DNA of 64,000 nt from Flavobacteriaceae bacterium (GCA_013214065.1 JABSPK010000002.1:310001-374000), one strand, 5' to 3'. Counted from the stretch's first letter, positions 27,789-35,889 are shown. The notes: generated by a model from the letters alone, not told the origin. Numbers and translations are program-made.

Positions 27789-29198
27789 ATGAACAAAAGA
27801 GACTTTCTTAAAAAAAGCAGCATCGGCGTTCTCGGCGCCATGGCCGCACCTTCCTTATTACATGCTACGACCAAAAGCACCAATGGCCGTTTGCGTACCG
27901 CCCATATCGGGGTCGGCAACATGGGGGCCGAAGACCTTCGGGATATTTCATCGCACCCTATGGTCGATGTGGTCGCGCTCTGCGATGTCGATGCACTCAA
28001 TTTATCGGCTGCACGAAAAAAACACCCAACCGCAAGGGTCTTTTTCGATTACCGGGTCATGTTGGATGAAATGAAAGATGCTATCGATGCGGTCATCGTT
28101 TCGACCCCCGACCATACCCATGCCCCGGCCTCTTTGATGGCCATGGAGCTCGATAAGCATGTGTATTGTCAAAAACCCTTGACCCATTATGTTTCCGAAT
28201 CGCGGGCCATGAAAAAAATGGCTGCCGAGAAGGGGTTGACCACACAAATGGGCATCCAAGTACATTCATTTTATGATTATAAATTGGCCACCATGTTGAT
28301 TCAAGACGGCATCATCGGAAAGGTGCATACCGTACATGCTTGGAGCCCGAAATCGTGGGGATATAATGGGGCCGTCCCTGAAGGCGAAGACCCGGTTCCC
28401 GCACAATTGGACTGGAACCTTTGGCTGGGTACCTCGGCTGAAAGACCTTTTAAGGAAGGCTATTACCATCCGGGCAATTGGCGTAAGTTGATGGATTATG
28501 GCTGCGGTACTTTAGGTGATATGGGGGTACATATATTCGATACCCCATATAATGCGTTGAACCTCGACGTTCCGATGACCATAAAAAACGAATGTCGCGA
28601 GCCCAACGGATTCGGATATCCTGAAAACAATACGGTCACTTACGAGTTTCCGGGTACCGACTTTACCGGTAAGACCCTGAAATGGATCTGGTATGATGGC
28701 CCAGGGATGCCCCCTGCCCATGAAGATCTCGTGCTGCCTGGAGCGAAGCCGATGACAACCAAGAAAGCAGCCTCCAAAACCGATATTTCGTTGGATGCCA
28801 AAGTAGCTGGTGAGGGGCAATTGCCCGAACAAGGAGCCATATTCGTCGGCACCAAAGGACGTTTGCTACTCCCCCATTTCATGCAGTTGCCCAAAAAAAT
28901 CGTTCGGGGCAAGTATGTCGATATCTCCAAAGAAATCGCCAAACAACAATTGGGTGAACCCATTCGCAACTATGCCAGCGAAGGCCCCAAGCATTACCAT
29001 CAATTCGTCGATGCCTGTTTAGGGAAGGACAAGTGTACGGCTCCTTTTGAGTACGCAGCGCGTTTGACCGAAACCATTTTGTTGGGCGTCATTGCCGGAA
29101 GGTTCCCGAACCAAACGCTGCATTGGGATGCACAATCGGCTCGGTTCGCTGAAGAGGAAGCGAATGCGTTTTTAAGTGGTACCTATAGAAATTTCTAA
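27789..29198 (+). CDS. Gfo/Idh/MocA family oxidoreductase, exported
   Basis: A 469-residue oxidoreductase with a Tat-like leader (MNKRDFLKKSSIGVLGAMAA). The Rossmann region is IGVGNMGAEDL (about 39), followed by STPDHTHAPAS and the QKPLTHYV motif near 130-140, then the C-terminal sugar-binding domain (LWLGTSAERPF, MDYGCGTLGDMGVHIFDTP). Relatives oxidise the C3 hydroxyl of glycosides. It sits between the DUF1080 lipoprotein and a Rid-like protein with tiny gaps, so the three form one operon. Similar in size and leader to the gene at 8828, but clearly divergent. Confidence 0.9.
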   Translation: MNKRDFLKKSSIGVLGAMAAPSLLHATTKSTNGRLRTAHIGVGNMGAEDLRDISSHPMVDVVALCDVDALNLSAARKKHPTARVFFDYRVMLDEMKDAIDAVIVSTPDHTHAPASLMAMELDKHVYCQKPLTHYVSESRAMKKMAAEKGLTTQMGIQVHSFYDYKLATMLIQDGIIGKVHTVHAWSPKSWGYNGAVPEGEDPVPAQLDWNLWLGTSAERPFKEGYYHPGNWRKLMDYGCGTLGDMGVHIFDTPYNALNLDVPMTIKNECREPNGFGYPENNTVTYEFPGTDFTGKTLKWIWYDGPGMPPAHEDLVLPGAKPMTTKKAASKTDISLDAKVAGEGQLPEQGAIFVGTKGRLLLPHFMQLPKKIVRGKYVDISKEIAKQQLGEPIRNYASEGPKHYHQFVDACLGKDKCTAPFEYAARLTETILLGVIAGRFPNQTLHWDAQSARFAEEEANAFLSGTYRNF

Positions 29199-29201
29199 AC
29201 C

Positions 29202-29660
29202 ATGAGGTATCTCCTTTCCTTTCTCTGTATCGGCATGTATTCCTGCCAAATCAAAACGGCCGACCCGGAGCCCCAAGCGGCAAGGATGAATAAAACCTAT
29301 ATCGATCCTGGACCAGGGTATTCACAGGCCGTAGCGGTCGAGGCCAATGGGGTAAAGACCATCCATATTTCCGGGCAAGTAGGTACGGGGCCCAATTTTG
29401 AGACGCAGTTCAAAAACGCTTTGGACGGGCTCTTCAAAACCCTGGAAAATTCCGGCGCTACTTTTGACGATGTGGTCAAATACAACACCTATATCGTCGA
29501 TTACCAACCCGCCTATTTGGACACCTTCCGGAAGGTGCGAAAAGCCCTATTGGGCGATTCCGATATGCCGGCCAGCACCTTGGTAGGCGTTCAAGCCCTA
29601 GGATTACCTGAGTGGAAGGTCGAGATCGAAGCGATAGCGGTACTAGCCGTTGAAGAATAA
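29202..29660 (+). CDS. Rid family protein with lipoprotein-like leader
   Basis: A 152-residue protein. Residues 1-15 (MRYLLSFLCIGMYSC) look like a short lipoprotein signal, which is unusual for this normally cytoplasmic family. The rest is a complete Rid/YjgF domain (IHISGQVG, TFDDVVKYNTYIVD, LGLPEWKVEIEAIAVL). RidA enzymes hydrolyse reactive enamines and imines using an arginine just before the STVGV-type strand; here the site reads PASTLVGV (S125), so that arginine is missing. It starts 3 bp after the oxidoreductase stop, in the same operon. A role in keto-sugar clean-up is speculative. Confidence 0.8.
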   Translation: MRYLLSFLCIGMYSCQIKTADPEPQAARMNKTYIDPGPGYSQAVAVEANGVKTIHISGQVGTGPNFETQFKNALDGLFKTLENSGATFDDVVKYNTYIVDYQPAYLDTFRKVRKALLGDSDMPASTLVGVQALGLPEWKVEIEAIAVLAVEE

Positions 29661-29760
29661 ACACTTCAAAAATTGCACACGCAAGGCCGGTCATATTCCG
29701 TGGAGAAGGATACTCCTCAACTTACCTCAACGCTACATTCTGCCAGGTCGATTCCCCAAA

Positions 29761-29920
29761 GATTTTCCAGAAATAAAGGGCCTGCGAGCGGAAGTGCGTT
29801 CCGCATAGCGGAACAATGCATGGAGCGTCGACAGGGACCTGGTTTCGGTACCACCGAAAATTTCCCGGAAAATCGCCACAGCCTTTTTTGGTCCTTTTTT
29901 TGGCGTTGTAAAAAAGGACA
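29761..29920 (+). repeat. Structured 160-bp repeat, copy A
   Basis: Aligns without gaps to 30034-30193 with about 18 differences by hand count. Internal inverted pairs: GATTTTCC (29761-29768) with GGAAAATC (29867-29874); GTTCCGC-ATA-GCGGAAC; TTTCGGT-ACC-ACCGAAA (29843-29859); and GTCCTTTTTT (29891-29900) with AAAAAAGGAC (29910-29919). Strand given is the one on which stem changes keep pairing. A 9-bp inverted pair AAGGATACT/AGTATCCTT (29706-29714, 29929-29937) flanks it. Confidence 0.85.
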
Positions 29921-30033
29921 ATAGAACCAGTATCCTTTCATTTCTTTTGTCTCACAACCCTTCGACCTCGCTTAGAGCTGGCATCAAGAAACATGTAAGA
30001 GGGAAATACCGTTTTCAATACGTTCTCACCATA

Positions 30034-30193
30034 GATTTTCCAGAAATAAGGGACCTGCAAGCGGAAGTGCGTTCCGCAGGGCGGAACAATGCATGGAGCG
30101 TCGGCAGGGACCTGGTTTCGGTGCAGCTGAAAATTTCACGGAAAATCGCCCAAGCCTTTTTCGGTCCTTTTTTCGGTGCTGGAAAAAAGGACA
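30034..30193 (+). repeat. Structured 160-bp repeat, copy B
   Basis: Second copy, same orientation as copy A. The stems are kept: GATTTTCC/GGAAAATC (30034-30041, 30140-30147), GTTCCGC-AGG-GCGGAAC, TTTCGGT-GCA-GCTGAAA (30116-30132, with two G-U pairs) and GTCCTTTTTT/AAAAAAGGAC (30164-30173, 30183-30192). The loops differ from copy A. It ends about 10 bp before the DUF2237 gene's stop. Confidence 0.85.
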
Positions 30194-30203
30194 TGAAAAC
30201 AAC

Positions 30204-30569
30204 TTACGTCGAAACGAATTTATGCTCCAACAACTGTTCAAACCCCACATAATCCAAAGCCTTTTGGTGTGTAGACTCCAAAATCACCTGTGGTGCAACC
30301 CCCGCTTCATAGGCCTGTTTCCAACGCGAGACGCATAAACACCAACGATCTCCAGGCCGCAAACCGGGAAACTGATAGAAGGGTACCGGGCCGATCAAAT
30401 CGTTGCCCTTGGATTTGGAGAATCGTAAAAATTCCTCTGTCATGATAGCACAGACCACATGGGTGCCTACGTCATCCGCCCCCGTTTTACAAAACCCATC
30501 CCGATAGAAGCCGGTCTTTGGTTCAAAACAACAAGATTGCAATTCGGTTCCCAAAACATTTTTCTCCAA
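30204..30569 (-). CDS. DUF2237 family protein
   Basis: A 121-residue protein that matches DUF2237 along its whole length: KNVLGTELQSCC, KTGFYRDGFCKTG, HVVCAIMTEEFL, GNDLIGPVP, FPGLRPGDRWCLCVSRWKQA and VILESTHQKALDYV. The conserved cysteines are kept. Function is not known for the family. There is no ATG before the conserved region; the frame opens with TTG at 30569, which gives MEKNVLGT, and I take that as the start. It is divergent from the DUF427 gene, with 65 bp between starts. Confidence 0.88.
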   Translation of the reverse strand: MEKNVLGTELQSCCFEPKTGFYRDGFCKTGADDVGTHVVCAIMTEEFLRFSKSKGNDLIGPVPFYQFPGLRPGDRWCLCVSRWKQAYEAGVAPQVILESTHQKALDYVGFEQLLEHKFVST

Positions 30570-30634
30570 AACGAACTTTTTTACAAATGTATGGGGAATG
30601 CGATGTACCTTACCGTTCGATCAAGCAAAATAGC

Positions 30635-31207
30635 ATGGGGAGCTACCCGAAAAATTCGAAAAAAATACCTAACTGGCTGATGCAAGCGCGTGAGAAGTGG
30701 GCTTTTTATGGCCAAGAACGGCCTGATTTCGCCACCATTCCGGAAAAAGGACAGGTTTCGGTTTGGGATTTTCCACGCCCTCCGGCTTTGGTCAAGGAAT
30801 CGCGAACCTTAAAGGTGGCCCACAACGACACGATGATCGCGATGTCGAAACAAGCCTTGGCCGTTCAAGAAACGGCAAGCCCGCCTACCTATTATGTTCC
30901 TCCTGAAGATGTCGCCTTGACGAAATTGCTTCAAATGGCAGGAAAAAGTTCGCTCTGCGAATGGAAGGGTTCGACCGTCTATTGGGCTTTACGTTCGGAA
31001 CCCGAAAAAGCCATCGCTTGGTCGTATCCCGATCCGTTTCCTCCCTTTGAGCCCTTGGCGGATCATTTGGCGTTTTATCCTCAATACCTCCCTTGTTATT
31101 TGAACGAAGAAAGGGTCACTCCACAACCCGGTGGCTTTTATGCGGGTTGGATCACCAAAGAATTGGTCGGACCATTCAAAGGGGAACCCGGTACCGGACA
31201 TTGGTAA
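30635..31207 (+). CDS. DUF427 domain-containing protein
   Basis: A 190-residue protein. The segment VSVWDFPRPPALVKESRTLKV followed by TYYVPPEDVALTKLL, SLCEWKGSTVYW and AIAWSYPDPFPPFEPLADHLAFYP is the DUF427 signature, a small beta-barrel of unknown function found widely in soil and marine bacteria. The frame extends upstream to 30518 and into the divergent DUF2237 gene; the ATG at 30635 removes that overlap, and a further ATG at 30680 (MQAREKWAFYG) is an alternative. It is 21 bp upstream of the P1 peptidase gene and may share its transcript. Confidence 0.85.
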   Translation: MGSYPKNSKKIPNWLMQAREKWAFYGQERPDFATIPEKGQVSVWDFPRPPALVKESRTLKVAHNDTMIAMSKQALAVQETASPPTYYVPPEDVALTKLLQMAGKSSLCEWKGSTVYWALRSEPEKAIAWSYPDPFPPFEPLADHLAFYPQYLPCYLNEERVTPQPGGFYAGWITKELVGPFKGEPGTGHW

Positions 31208-31228
31208 GAACCTAATACCACAACAACG

Positions 31229-32344
31229 ATGATAAAACACTTGCTTTTCTGTTTTCTCGGTCTAATGACCATGGCCAACGCCCAAGATCGTTTGCGAGAC
31301 CATGGCATCGAAATCGGCGTGCTACGCCCTGGCGAATGGAATGCCATAACCGATGTTCCTGGGGTTGAAGTAGGGCAGCTCACCTTGATCGAAGGGGACA
31401 GCATCCGCACCGGGGTGACCGCCATTCTACCGCACCAAGGGAACCTCTTTCAAGAAAAAGTTCCGGCTGCCATCCACATCGGTAATGGTTTCGGCAAATT
31501 GGCCGGATATACCCAAGTGAAGGAACTGGGAAATCTGGAAACCCCGATCTTATTGACCAATACCTTGAACGTACCCACTGCGGTCAATGCCCTTATCGGA
31601 TATAGTTTGGCGCAAAGCGGCAATGAGAACGTCCGTTCCGTGAATGCGGTAGTGGGCGAAACCAATGATGGGTATTTGAATGACATTCGCGGGCGTCATC
31701 TTACCGAAGCCCATATGCTACAGGCGATTCAAAATGCCAAGGGGGGCGTTGTCACCGAAGGAAATGTGGGCGCCGGTACCGGAACCGTCTGTTTTGGATA
31801 CAAAGGGGGCATCGGTACCGCATCAAGGGTCTTGCCCAAAAAGTCAGGAGGCTATACCGTCGGAGTGCTGGTACAAAGCAACTTCGGTGGAGTGTTGCAC
31901 ATCGCCGGTGTCGATATCGGCAAACAACTTGGGCAGTATTCCGATAGTTTTCGGTATACCCCGGATGGATCTTGCATGATCGTCGTCTTGACCGACGCCC
32001 CGCTAGGATCGCGAAATTTGGAACGCCTGGCGAAACGGGCGATGCTGGGCTTGGGCAAAACCGGAGGTATTGCCAGCAATGGCAGTGGAGACTATGTCAT
32101 CGCGGTGTCAACGGCCGAAGCCTGCCGCATTCCCTATCAAAGCACGAATTCGGTACAGACACGCCCGAACTTGCGGAACGGTGCCATGACGCCCTTGTTC
32201 TTGGCGGTTATCGAGGCGACTGAAGAAGCCATTTTGAATTCCCTCTTTGCCGGGGAGACCATGACAGGGCGCAATGGGCATACCATCAAGGCTCTGCCTA
32301 TGCACGAAGTGCTTGCCTTACTCAAAAAAGCCGGAAAGCGTTAA
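31229..32344 (+). CDS. P1 family peptidase (DmpA-type aminopeptidase)
   Basis: A 371-residue protein with a signal peptide (MIKHLLFCFLGLMTMANAQ). It matches the DmpA/BapA family of N-terminal nucleophile hydrolases, which self-cleave before a serine and release N-terminal D- or beta-amino acids. The likely nucleophile is S248 in PDGSCMIVVLTDAPL; the oxyanion region GNVGAGTGTVCFGYKGG (179-195) and NGSGDYVIAVSTA are conserved. The signal peptide implies periplasmic location. It lies 21 bp after the DUF427 gene. The family assignment is firm; the substrate is open. Confidence 0.92.
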   Translation: MIKHLLFCFLGLMTMANAQDRLRDHGIEIGVLRPGEWNAITDVPGVEVGQLTLIEGDSIRTGVTAILPHQGNLFQEKVPAAIHIGNGFGKLAGYTQVKELGNLETPILLTNTLNVPTAVNALIGYSLAQSGNENVRSVNAVVGETNDGYLNDIRGRHLTEAHMLQAIQNAKGGVVTEGNVGAGTGTVCFGYKGGIGTASRVLPKKSGGYTVGVLVQSNFGGVLHIAGVDIGKQLGQYSDSFRYTPDGSCMIVVLTDAPLGSRNLERLAKRAMLGLGKTGGIASNGSGDYVIAVSTAEACRIPYQSTNSVQTRPNLRNGAMTPLFLAVIEATEEAILNSLFAGETMTGRNGHTIKALPMHEVLALLKKAGKR

Positions 32345-32346
32345 GT

Positions 32347-33456
32347 CTACTGTTGGTCTAAGGCATAAATAGCGAAGGATCCCAACCAATGGCCGCCTTC
32401 ATAACTATCCCCGACCAAGTTTGGAAAGGAATAGGCCACATGCTCATGGGCCAATGCCCTTAGGTGGCCAAATGTTTCAGGATATTGATCGGCCAGTCCG
32501 AACAGCACCCACGCCCGGCTGAAGTTCAAACCATCAAGATGCACCAATTGACCATCTTCACGATCCCCTACCACGGCCACCTCCAAATTGAAATCGGTCT
32601 GGCTTAATTGGGGCATAAAACGATTTATCCAACCCAAAAAAGCTTGCTCTGGCAAAATTCGGCGCATCAAATCGATTTCTTCAAAACAAGGCGAGAGAAA
32701 ATCAGCACCACTGGGTTCCCAATCCAAAGGACAACCCTCATCCTCCCCGTAAAAAACCATAGCCCGTTGTCGAATCGCGTCTAACAAGGCGGTATCGTTC
32801 AAAGCTACGGCATAATCCCACGCGAATGCCAGTCCAAAAGCCGTATTGGTATGGGTGCCGACACGAACTGGATAGACGAGCTTCGGAAGGTAATCGGTCA
32901 TTTTTTTGGCGATCAATTCGGTCAATGGCTTCAGGTTTTGCTCCAATTCGAGGGCTAGGGGATCCTGCGAATGATGTAATTCTTCAGCCAATTTCAGTAA
33001 CCATCCCCAACCGTAGGTCCGTTCGTAATTGCGATTGTGCTTGTTGTCGAAATAGGCGACCTCCTGTTCGATATTTTCCTTGGACAGGTTTTCGGTCAAT
33101 ATCCGTTTGATTCGTTCCGCGCCGTCAAGATCGGGATAACGTTGCAACAGTTTCACCATCGACCAATGCCCATGAACCGCTGAATGCCAATCGAAGCAAC
33201 CGTAAAAAGATGGGTGCAAGCTTTTTGGGGTAGCCAGGTCCTCCCCACTGCCCAAGACCTGCCCCAATTTATTGGGGAATTCTTGTTGTACGCAATGCAG
33301 GGGCAATTCCGCTATCGAATTCGCTTGTGCCAAAGTCAATTCAAAGGGTTCATAAACCGAGACAGCAGGTTTCGGAATTTGTTCCTCTTCAACGGAAATG
33401 CAGGCATTGAAAAGCAAGAAAAGGTATGTGCAAGTACTAAAAATACGGTTCTTCAT
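32347..33456 (-). CDS. DUF2891 family lipoprotein
   Basis: A 369-residue protein beginning MKNRIFSTCTYLF, with a lipoprotein signal ending in LFNACIS. The mature part matches DUF2891, an all-helical alpha/alpha-toroid-like family: LHPSFYGCFDWHSAVHGHWSMVKLL, GWGWLLKLAEELH, RVGTHTNTAFGLAFAWDYA and GADFLSPCFEEIDLMRRIL. The aromatic and histidine residues lining such toroids suggest a hydrolase or carbohydrate-binding role, which is inference. The frame runs 10 codons further upstream, but the ATG at 33456 places the lipobox correctly. The stop nearly abuts the P1 peptidase stop (convergent). Confidence 0.87.
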   Translation of the reverse strand: MKNRIFSTCTYLFLLFNACISVEEEQIPKPAVSVYEPFELTLAQANSIAELPLHCVQQEFPNKLGQVLGSGEDLATPKSLHPSFYGCFDWHSAVHGHWSMVKLLQRYPDLDGAERIKRILTENLSKENIEQEVAYFDNKHNRNYERTYGWGWLLKLAEELHHSQDPLALELEQNLKPLTELIAKKMTDYLPKLVYPVRVGTHTNTAFGLAFAWDYAVALNDTALLDAIRQRAMVFYGEDEGCPLDWEPSGADFLSPCFEEIDLMRRILPEQAFLGWINRFMPQLSQTDFNLEVAVVGDREDGQLVHLDGLNFSRAWVLFGLADQYPETFGHLRALAHEHVAYSFPNLVGDSYEGGHWLGSFAIYALDQQ

Positions 33457-33598
33457 AAAATTAAAGGTTGGTTTCGCATTGGACAAGGTACTAAAAGCCG
33501 GTCATCAAATACCCTCAAATTGGTGGATTTCACCCCTTTGTACACGGAACTGACAACAAATAGTTCCTTACGGCCTTCCTATCCTTTAGTTTTGGAAA

Positions 33599-34594
33599 AT
33601 GCGCCGGTATCAAAATTTGATAGTTCTTTGTTTTGGCTTGCTTGGGTGTTTCCCTCAGGCAATGTCCCAAAATGTAGCCCCAGTTGCCGTCGACGATACC
33701 TACAATGTGGGCTATGACCATACCTTGAACGTTGCCGCTGCCATCGGTCTGCTTGCGAACGATAGCGACGCGAACGGCAATATGACCATGAGCATACGCA
33801 GCACTCCGGTCAGCGGGCCCACTAACGGTGTGGTAAGCTTGAACGCTGACGGAAGCTTCAACTATACGCCCAATCCAGGTCATATAGGTGCTGATTCCTT
33901 TACATATCAGGTGTGCGATGACGGCACACCTACGGCAGTTGTGTCACGCTTCGATTTTGATACTGCTACTTTAACCGATGCCACTATCGGACCTAATGCT
34001 ACCTCGGTAAACCCGAATGCCGCACAAACAGGATGCGGCATGCATTTTCCTAGTGGGGCCGGGGGGTCTACAGGCTTTGATATCATTGTGCCCAACACTG
34101 GTAATATCTTCGATTTTACAAGTTTTGAAGTTTCGTTCGATTATCAAGATCTTGAAGGTACAGCCGACATAGTGACTGCTGGAAACTTCAGAATTTATCA
34201 TATTGGTTCGAATACACTCGGAATACAGTTGACCGTGATCAATGCCTCTACAGGCATACGACAAACGTTTACGCAAAGTCTTGGGAACTTTCTGGGTGGG
34301 AACAACCCGTATTCGGTCGCCTACAGTGAAGTGGATGGGGTAGTTACCTATACCGCAAATGGTACGACAACCACATTTTCAGTAGCGCCGGCCAACTCAC
34401 CGCTTGATACCAGTCTAGCAACGGATGTTACTATCGGTCGCTTCATGGACGGTAGTGGGTCTTCGCTACCTTCCTTATGCAGTATTGAATTCGTCGATGC
34501 AAGTGTCCTTTGCGATACCGCAACGGTGCTGGTTTCAGTCCTCGCTACGGTCATTACCAACCGGAAAATCACCTATCGGGTAAAACCAAACTAA
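33599..34594 (+). CDS. Exported Ig-like protein with an inserted laminin-G-like domain
   Basis: A 331-residue protein with a signal peptide (cleavage near AMSQ). Residues 26-113 are a cadherin-like Ig repeat (APVAVDDTYNVGYD, LLANDSDANG, GSFNYTPNPGHIGADSFTYQVCDDGTP). The closing strand of that repeat, LCDTATVLVSV, appears only at 304-314; between them lies a strand-rich domain of about 190 residues (RFDFDTATLTD, FTSFEVSFDYQ, GVVTYTANGTTTTF, DVTIGRFMDG) that resembles concanavalin/laminin-G lectin folds. The short tail VITNRKITYRVKPN may be a sorting or anchor signal. Surface or adhesion role inferred. Confidence 0.75.
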   Translation: MRRYQNLIVLCFGLLGCFPQAMSQNVAPVAVDDTYNVGYDHTLNVAAAIGLLANDSDANGNMTMSIRSTPVSGPTNGVVSLNADGSFNYTPNPGHIGADSFTYQVCDDGTPTAVVSRFDFDTATLTDATIGPNATSVNPNAAQTGCGMHFPSGAGGSTGFDIIVPNTGNIFDFTSFEVSFDYQDLEGTADIVTAGNFRIYHIGSNTLGIQLTVINASTGIRQTFTQSLGNFLGGNNPYSVAYSEVDGVVTYTANGTTTTFSVAPANSPLDTSLATDVTIGRFMDGSGSSLPSLCSIEFVDASVLCDTATVLVSVLATVITNRKITYRVKPN

Positions 34595-34703
34595 CATTTC
34601 TTTTAAGTGCGTTTGTAACGATCGCCTTTGATTTTGCACTAACACCATGGATAGTGCTTCCATTTTTGGTAGCTTTAATCCGCAAACCCGTAAAACACTA
34701 CTC

Positions 34704-35831
34704 ATGGATATTTTTAGCAGGATCAAAGAGAAACTCAGTCATGAATTCATCGATATCGTTGAATGGCTTGACTATACCGATGATACCATAGCCCATCGTT
34801 TCGAACGGTATCAAAACGAAATCAAGAACGGGGCGAAGTTGATCGTGCGGGAAGGGCAGACCGCCGTGTTCGTCAACGAGGGGCAATTGGCCGACGTTTT
34901 CACCCCCGGCACTTATGAACTGACTACGAAGAACCTTCCGATCTTGGCCACCTTAAAGGGATGGAAATACGGATTCAACTCCCCTTTCAAAGCCGAGGTC
35001 TACTTTGTCAATACCCATCTGTTTACTGATGAAAAATGGGGGACAAAAAACCCGATTACCTTAAGCGATGAACGCTTCGGTTTGGTAGAAATCCGGGCTT
35101 TCGGCACCTATGCATTCAAAATTTCGGATGCCGGAAAGTTCATCATCGACATCGTGGGCACCGACAATAATTTTACCAACTTCGAGATCAACGAGCATCT
35201 CAAGAGTTTGATCGCTACCCGGTTTACGGATACTGTCGGTGAGGCCAATCTCCCTATAGAACTCTATGCGGCGAATACCACCGAACTGTCCGATACCTGT
35301 CAAGAGGTCATGGCCCCTGAATTCGAATCGGTCGGTATATCGTTGGAAAAATTCTATATCGAAAATGTCTCCATGCCCGAAGACCTTAAAAAGGAAATCT
35401 TCGAATACAGCCGTATCGATAAGTTGGATCTGGATAAATTGACCAAGTTCAAAACCGCGAAAGCCGTTGAGGCTGCCGCGAAAAACGAGGGCGGAACCGC
35501 CGGAGCGGGCATGGGCATGGGCATGGGCTTCGTATTGGCACAGCAAATGGGAGGCCTGATGAACCCACAAGCGGCCCAGGCCGTACCACAGCCCACTGCA
35601 GCCGTACCCCCGCCGATGCCGACCCAAGTGCTGTATTATTATGCGGTGAACGGCACCCAGCAAGGACCCGTGGGAATGGACCAGTTGAAGGCCCTTTTTG
35701 CCAATCGCACCATCAACAAAGAAAGCTTGGTTTGGAAACAAGGTATGGCGAATTGGAGCGCACTTCAAGATGTTCCCGAACTACAGGCGTTCTTAGGTGG
35801 AAGTACCCCACCACCCCTACCACAAGCCTAA
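34704..35831 (+). CDS. SPFH domain and GYF_2 domain protein (YdjI-like)
   Basis: A 375-residue protein. The ATG at 34704 gives MDIFSRIKEKLSHEFIDIVEW, the usual opening of YdjI-type virion-core-like proteins. An SPFH/band-7 region follows (QTAVFVNEGQLADVFTPGTYEL, about 50-230), then a helical part, a low-complexity GAGMGMGMGMGF stretch near 290, and a C-terminal GYF_2 domain (YYYAVNGTQQGPVGMDQLK, about 325-365). In Bacillus subtilis YdjI works with membrane proteins and PspA in envelope stress. The next gene, 58 bp on, is a YdjG-like zinc-ribbon protein. I see no PspA gene here. Confidence 0.88.
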   Translation: MDIFSRIKEKLSHEFIDIVEWLDYTDDTIAHRFERYQNEIKNGAKLIVREGQTAVFVNEGQLADVFTPGTYELTTKNLPILATLKGWKYGFNSPFKAEVYFVNTHLFTDEKWGTKNPITLSDERFGLVEIRAFGTYAFKISDAGKFIIDIVGTDNNFTNFEINEHLKSLIATRFTDTVGEANLPIELYAANTTELSDTCQEVMAPEFESVGISLEKFYIENVSMPEDLKKEIFEYSRIDKLDLDKLTKFKTAKAVEAAAKNEGGTAGAGMGMGMGFVLAQQMGGLMNPQAAQAVPQPTAAVPPPMPTQVLYYYAVNGTQQGPVGMDQLKALFANRTINKESLVWKQGMANWSALQDVPELQAFLGGSTPPPLPQA

Positions 35832-35889
35832 TCGAAATTTTGTGGATCAGAAGTGGTGATGGTTTCCATTGCCCAAATGACCCCTTGCC

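Larger units (their letters stand above)
29661..30203. other. Non-coding gap of 543 bp with a duplicated structured repeat
   Basis: The gap holds two copies of a 160-bp repeat (listed separately), a 113-bp spacer between them and about 100 bp of unremarkable sequence before the first. I see no credible protein-coding gene; the small open frames on the minus strand follow the repeats themselves. Confidence 0.8.

Noticed and set aside
29673-29924. Plus-strand open frame across repeat copy A
   Set aside because: The frame differs from copy B, where it is not kept, and the sequence is explained by the structured repeat.
30459-30680. Short plus-strand open frame over the DUF2237 5' end
   Set aside because: Lies in another frame over two better-supported genes.
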